Origin: Candidatus Moraniibacteriota bacterium
GTDB taxonomy: Bacteria; Patescibacteriota; Minisyncoccia; Moranbacterales; UBA2206
DNA length: 7,866 nt
Direction: 5' to 3'
NCBI GenBank assembly: GCA_003543115.1
Contig: DPJH01000039.1
Span: 9,225-17,090, forward strand
Positions 4,303 to 7,866 of the stretch are shown piece after piece. Under the pieces are notes generated by a model, which saw nothing but the letters and a program-made list of their open reading frames with translations, was not told where the DNA came from and did no database searches. The translations under genes and the position numbers were made by a program. Numbering within the stretch: the stretch's first letter is position 1; every line of letters begins with the position of its first letter.

Positions 4303-5292
4303 CTAATATTTCGTATCTTTATTGAAAGTAACTCCCCTTATCGGTTCATCCCCAGAGCCTAAAGTTCCGATATCGTTTCCCTTAAACTTTATGTAGGTTG
4401 CATTAGCCTTCCCTGAACTAATGACAATATTTTCATTAGCTAAAAAAAATTGCGTCGCTCCGGTCAACATTGTTCCGCTAAAAACAAGATTATCATCCGT
4501 TTCAATGCTTACCCACACCGGACCCGGATCAACCCTGACCTCTATAGGTATTTTATTCTGCTCAGCCAAAACCTCCTCTTTCTGAACATCATTTTCTTTT
4601 ATTTCTTCTTGCTCATAATTGGATTGAATCACTAAATCATCGTATTTTATTTTATCAAATCGATTAATAGCTTTGACATTAATAGTGTTTGTGCCAGATT
4701 GCAAAGCTAAATTCTCACTGAATCTGCCTTCATCAGAAACTAAAATAGGTTGGTTATTTATAAAAACTCTTGCATCCTTGTCTGTGATACCCTCCACTAT
4801 TACTGAATTATCGTTTTCGCTTGAATTTTGAGCCGGATTTATAATTATGAGTTTTGGCGTATTTGCAAACGCATCAATTTCCTTATATAAATAAAATATT
4901 CCACCTAAGAAAAAAAAGCTAAAAGCTAAAAAACCTAACACCTTAGGAGTGATGAGAAATGGGGATATATCTATTTTTTCTTTTTTTGGCTCTTTGTTAG
5001 AAGATACTCTTTCTAAATTACTTTTTATACCTTTTTCTTTTTCATACAATCTCATAAGAATACTATCATCCACCCCTAAAAACTGAGCATACCCTCGGAG
5101 AAATCCCTTAACATATACATCTACCGGCAACTTATCATATTCGCCTGCCTCCAAGCATTCCAAATATTTAACTTGGATTTTTGTCATCCTGGACACTTCT
5201 CCCAGGCTAATTCTTTTTTCACTGCGAAGATTCCTCAGTTTTTCTCCTAAGGTCAGCGTACGCACACTTTTTTTTGTAAAAACACTTTTCAT
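4303..5292 (-). CDS. rodZ: RodZ-like membrane protein: HTH, one membrane span, Ig-like domain, DUF4115-like domain
   Basis: From ATG 5292 the product has 329 residues. The frame stays open to TTG 5346, with another ATG at 5322, but the HTH domain begins normally soon after 5292. Residues 14-75 are a RodZ-type cro-like HTH (LGEKLRNLRSEKRISLGEVS...YLECLEAGEYDKLP), a protein-binding rather than DNA-binding domain in RodZ. Residues 115-137 form one membrane span after a basic stretch. Residues 147-223 look like an Ig-fold of the glucodextranase-B/Big type (INPAQNSS...VEGITDKDARVFINNQ...GTNTINVKAIN). Residues 249-325 resemble the C-terminal DUF4115 beta domain (IPIEVRVDPGPVWVSIE...FSGTML). In rod-shaped bacteria RodZ links MreB to wall synthesis; whether that holds here is unknown. 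It lies 102 bases after ftsK and 169 before recA, a reduced version of a known order. Confidence 0.8.
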   Translation of the reverse strand: MKSVFTKKSVRTLTLGEKLRNLRSEKRISLGEVSRMTKIQVKYLECLEAGEYDKLPVDVYVKGFLRGYAQFLGVDDSILMRLYEKEKGIKSNLERVSSNKEPKKEKIDISPFLITPKVLGFLAFSFFFLGGIFYLYKEIDAFANTPKLIIINPAQNSSENDNSVIVEGITDKDARVFINNQPILVSDEGRFSENLALQSGTNTINVKAINRFDKIKYDDLVIQSNYEQEEIKENDVQKEEVLAEQNKIPIEVRVDPGPVWVSIETDDNLVFSGTMLTGATQFFLANENIVISSGKANATYIKFKGNDIGTLGSGDEPIRGVTFNKDTKY

Positions 5293-5394
5293 AAGAAAAA
5301 TAAAAAATTCAAAAGAATGCATTTCCAAAAGTGATTTTACCCACAATTGAACCGTCTTTCGAATTTATTTTTATTTTTATTTATATGCAATAGC

Positions 5395-7755
5395 TTATAT
5401 TTGCCACTTATCCCTCATTTGCTGATCATCTGTCTTATCTTCATAATGAGGCTTATTTTCTGCAGTATAAACTTCTCTGGGTTTAGATCCATCTGCCGGG
5501 CCAATCACTCCTTTATCTTCTAAGATATCCAATATCCTGGCTGCTCTTGAATAACCGATCCTGAGTCTCCTCTGCAAAAGAGATGCGGAAGCTTTTCCTG
5601 CTCTTTCCACTTCCTCTTTAGCTGTTTCATAAAGAGCATCCTCAGAACTTCCCTCATTATTTTCTGAATTTTGAAAATCAAAAGCCGCTTCATCTGCAGA
5701 CTGCTTTGCAATATTATCGCTAATCTCCTCAATTATATCTACCTTCTGATTTTTAATAAACTTAACTACTTTTTTAACCTCCTCCTCGCTAATAAAAACC
5801 CCCTGTACTCTCTTAGGCTTTGGAGAACTGGATGATAAATAGAGCATATCTCCTCGACCGATTAATTTTTCCGCTCCACCCATATCAATAATAGTTCTGG
5901 AATCAATTTGCGTGGCCACCTGAAAAGAAATTCTTGTAGTAATGTTTGCCTTAATCAATCCAGTAATGACTTCTACTGATGGCCTTTGAGTGGAAACAAC
6001 CAAATGAATTCCGATAGCACGCGCCATTTGAGCCAATCGGACGATAGCTCCCTCAACTTCCTTCCCATGGCTTCCCATCAAATCAGCCAACTCATCAATA
6101 ATAATTACTATGTACGGCAGTTTTTCCAAATCTATTTTCGTCTCTTCTCCAGTATCAGGATCGATAACTTTTTTTGTTTCTCCGCTCTCTACTTTTTCAT
6201 TATAAGAAACAATATCGCGCGAACCAGAATCCTGAAGTTGTCGATATCTTCTCTCCATCTCTCCCACCGCCCATTTAAGAGCATTGACAACCTTGCTATT
6301 ATCCACGATCACCTCGCTTAAAAGATGAGGGATTCCATTATAAACAGAAAGTTCCACTCTTTTAGGATCAACCATTATCATCTTCAGATCTTTAGGGGAA
6401 TTCTGATATAAAAGCGCCATAATGATTGAATTAATGCCTACTGATTTTCCGGTACCAGTTGCTCCAGCTACCATCAAATGAGGCATTTTATCAAGATTTC
6501 CAAAGACATAGTTGCCACTCACATCTTCTCCGAGAGCTAACGCAAGATTAGATTTTCTCTCTGAAAATTCAATACTTTCCAAGACATCTCTCATGCGAAC
6601 AATAGCCGAAGATTTATTAGGAACCTCTATTCCAATCATTGATTTTCCCGGAATAGGAGCTTCAATTCTTATAGGATGAACAGCCAAAGCCAAAGCCAAA
6701 TCGTTTTGCAAGGCTAGTATTCTGGAAATTTTCACTCCTACCGCAGGACGAAAGCTATATTGGGTTACCGAGGGTCCAGTAAGAATTTCTCCTCTCTCCA
6801 CTTCAATACCAAAATATCGCAAGGTTTTCTCAATAATCTCTGCATTTTTTTTAACATCCCCTCCTTTAGCTGTGCCAGAACTTTTTTCCAATAAATTGAG
6901 CGGTGGAAACTTCCAATCATTTTCAACAACTTTTTTCTTCGTATTTTTTCTAGCTTTCACGGAAGTATTGGATATTTTTTCTAAAAAATCTTCATCAACA
7001 TATTGATCCGGACCTTCCACAAATTCTATTTTTCCAATATTATCATTATCTCCGTCAATTTTTTTTATTTTTTTATTTTTTATAGTCTCCAATTCTTCAT
7101 TGGCAACATTTTCTTCCAATTGGACTGTCTCTTCTTCCAATTTAGCATCTTCATCCACATCGCTCTCTTCTACAAATTCAACATCTTCCTCTTCTTTCTT
7201 TTTAAATAATTTTTCAAAAAAACTAACAATAGAAAAATTAAAAGCTACGATTATCCCTACTAATAGCAAAGCCAATATGACCACCAAGCCTCCAGCCGAC
7301 CCAAGAAATTTGATTGCCACATAAGCCACTCCATACCCCACATATCCCCCCCCAGATCCTTCTCCCGCCCTCATTCCCATTTTTTCAAGTCCGTATGATA
7401 GATATATGATCCAATGGAAAATACCTGTCAAACTGACGAAAGTCAAAAAAAGTCCCAACAACTTCGAAATATAAAAAGAAGTTTCTTTGCGCAATATCAA
7501 TATCAATCCACCCATAATAAGAAAGAAAGGGAAAACCCATTTCGCCCAGCCGATTATCATAGCCACGCCATTCCCTAAATATCCTCCCGTAGGACCTGAT
7601 TTTCCAAAAAAACCCAACAAAACCAGCACTGCCAGCACCCACAAAAAAACAGCTGCAATACTTCTTTTTGCATCTCCGGTTATATCAAATTCAAATCTTC
7701 CTTCTTTTTCTGATTCTTCTAACTCTTCTTTGCTAACTTTCTTTTTTCTTCCCAT
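5395..7755 (-). CDS. ftsK: DNA translocase FtsK/SpoIIIE
   Basis: FtsK sits at the division septum and pumps chromosomal DNA into daughter compartments. The 786-residue product has the full layout. Residues 33-172 hold four membrane spans (about 33-50, 65-87, 97-119, 147-172) with a Gly-rich loop before the fourth. Residues 181-280 are a short, highly charged linker with Glu/Asp- and Lys-rich blocks. The motor follows: Walker A GATGTGKS (431-438), Walker B IVIIIDE (549-555), and the conserved STQRPSVEVITGLIKANITTRISF and LIGRGDMLY segments. Residues 704-764 are the gamma winged-helix domain (RRLRIGYSRAARILDILEDKGVIGP), which reads polar DNA guide sequences in well-studied members. ATG 7755 is preceded by AAGGA (7765-7761) at 5 bases, the only convincing Shine-Dalgarno-like site in the window. 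It is the first gene of the minus-strand cluster. Confidence 0.97.
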   Translation of the reverse strand: MGRKKKVSKEELEESEKEGRFEFDITGDAKRSIAAVFLWVLAVLVLLGFFGKSGPTGGYLGNGVAMIIGWAKWVFPFFLIMGGLILILRKETSFYISKLLGLFLTFVSLTGIFHWIIYLSYGLEKMGMRAGEGSGGGYVGYGVAYVAIKFLGSAGGLVVILALLLVGIIVAFNFSIVSFFEKLFKKKEEEDVEFVEESDVDEDAKLEEETVQLEENVANEELETIKNKKIKKIDGDNDNIGKIEFVEGPDQYVDEDFLEKISNTSVKARKNTKKKVVENDWKFPPLNLLEKSSGTAKGGDVKKNAEIIEKTLRYFGIEVERGEILTGPSVTQYSFRPAVGVKISRILALQNDLALALAVHPIRIEAPIPGKSMIGIEVPNKSSAIVRMRDVLESIEFSERKSNLALALGEDVSGNYVFGNLDKMPHLMVAGATGTGKSVGINSIIMALLYQNSPKDLKMIMVDPKRVELSVYNGIPHLLSEVIVDNSKVVNALKWAVGEMERRYRQLQDSGSRDIVSYNEKVESGETKKVIDPDTGEETKIDLEKLPYIVIIIDELADLMGSHGKEVEGAIVRLAQMARAIGIHLVVSTQRPSVEVITGLIKANITTRISFQVATQIDSRTIIDMGGAEKLIGRGDMLYLSSSSPKPKRVQGVFISEEEVKKVVKFIKNQKVDIIEEISDNIAKQSADEAAFDFQNSENNEGSSEDALYETAKEEVERAGKASASLLQRRLRIGYSRAARILDILEDKGVIGPADGSKPREVYTAENKPHYEDKTDDQQMRDKWQI

Positions 7756-7781
7756 TTTTATCCTTATTACTGCTTCAAAAT

Positions 7782-7807
7782 TATGCTTACTTTTCTATTT
7801 TAGCATA
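7782..7807 (-). promoter_or_regulatory. Extended -10 promoter of ftsK inside an inverted repeat
   Basis: On the minus strand TGC TAAAAT (7805-7797) is an extended -10 element; the -35 region is only a T-rich run. TATGCT (7782-7787) and AGCATA (7802-7807) form a perfect 6-bp inverted repeat with a 14-base spacer over the -10 and start-site region. Start near 7790 gives a leader of about 35 bases. The inverted repeat could be an operator or chance. Confidence 0.4.
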
Positions 7808-7819
7808 CTTTTTCTCAAA

Positions 7820-7849
7820 AAAAAACACCCGTATTTCAGGGTGTTTTTT
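7820..7849. terminator. Intrinsic terminator hairpin upstream of ftsK
   Basis: AAAAAACACCC (7820-7830) pairs perfectly with GGGTGTTTTTT (7839-7849) around an 8-base loop, and on the minus strand the stem is followed by nine T. No gene in the window ends here, so it most likely terminates a minus-strand gene beyond the right edge. That makes ftsK the start of its own unit. On the plus strand it is also T-tailed. Confidence 0.85.
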
Positions 7850-7866
7850 AGAATTTTTTATTTCTC

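Noticed and set aside
4255..4303. Terminator after the RodZ-like gene (TTTCAG/CTGAAA 4255-4274 and GCTTA/TAAGC 4292-4303)
   Set aside because: The stems are short (6 and 4-5 bp) and no T-tract follows on the minus strand.
5293..5394. Promoter between ftsK and the RodZ-like gene (TTGCAT-N17-TAAATT)
   Set aside because: The region is nearly all A and T, so such matches are expected by chance; co-transcription with ftsK is as likely.
1..7866. CRISPR array, tRNA, rRNA, insertion sequence or prophage remnants
   Set aside because: No regularly spaced long repeats, cloverleaf-like sequence, transposase frame or phage gene was seen on either strand.

Overview
The window looks like a piece of a small, AT-rich bacterial genome, most likely a Patescibacteria/CPR (Parcubacteria-like) lineage. 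This is inferred from four things: compact core-gene packing, start codons that mostly lack a Shine-Dalgarno sequence, an elongation factor P with arginine at the loop tip, and a short 333-residue RecA. A phylogenetic placement could not be run, so the assignment is provisional. Every gene recognised is a chromosomal housekeeping gene. I saw no phage, plasmid, transposon or CRISPR sequence.

Left half (1-2883), plus strand. The window opens inside the 3' part of ychF (3-614). A strong candidate promoter (625-653) follows, then a leader that can fold into a three-way junction (666-752). Next comes a tight run rpsF - ssb - rpsR - efp (851-2834), closed by a 23-bp perfect palindromic terminator (2838-2883). 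rpsF-ssb-rpsR is a widespread gene order. The usual next gene, rplI (L9), is not here and efp occupies its place. Each of the four gaps ahead of rpsF, ssb, rpsR and efp carries GCGAAT-type and ATTCGC-type hexamers facing each other, ending 9-18 nt before the start codon. In the rpsF and efp gaps the hexamers form arrays with 10-12 bp spacing.

Right half (7866-2886), minus strand. A terminator hairpin (7820-7849) lies upstream of ftsK (7755-5395). It is followed by a RodZ-like membrane HTH gene (5292-4303), then recA (4133-3132) with a good extended -10 promoter. A 48-codon ORF (3032-2886) follows, encoding a CxxC plus membrane-helix microprotein. It is too short for usual gene callers. It has a near-consensus promoter just upstream, overlapping the recA stop codon, and its own stop codon abuts the shared terminator. 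ftsK-rodZ-recA resembles the Firmicutes order spoIIIE ... rodZ-pgsA-cinA-recA with pgsA and cinA absent.

Functionally, the plus-strand operon couples small-subunit assembly (S6, S18), single-strand DNA protection (SSB) and polyproline translation (EF-P). The minus-strand cluster handles chromosome translocation at division (FtsK), a cell-shape-type membrane anchor (RodZ-like) and recombination (RecA). The two units converge on the palindrome at 2838-2883. The least explained parts are the hexamer palindromes in the ribosomal operon, the structured rpsF leader, and the promoter-hairpin-microORF unit behind recA.
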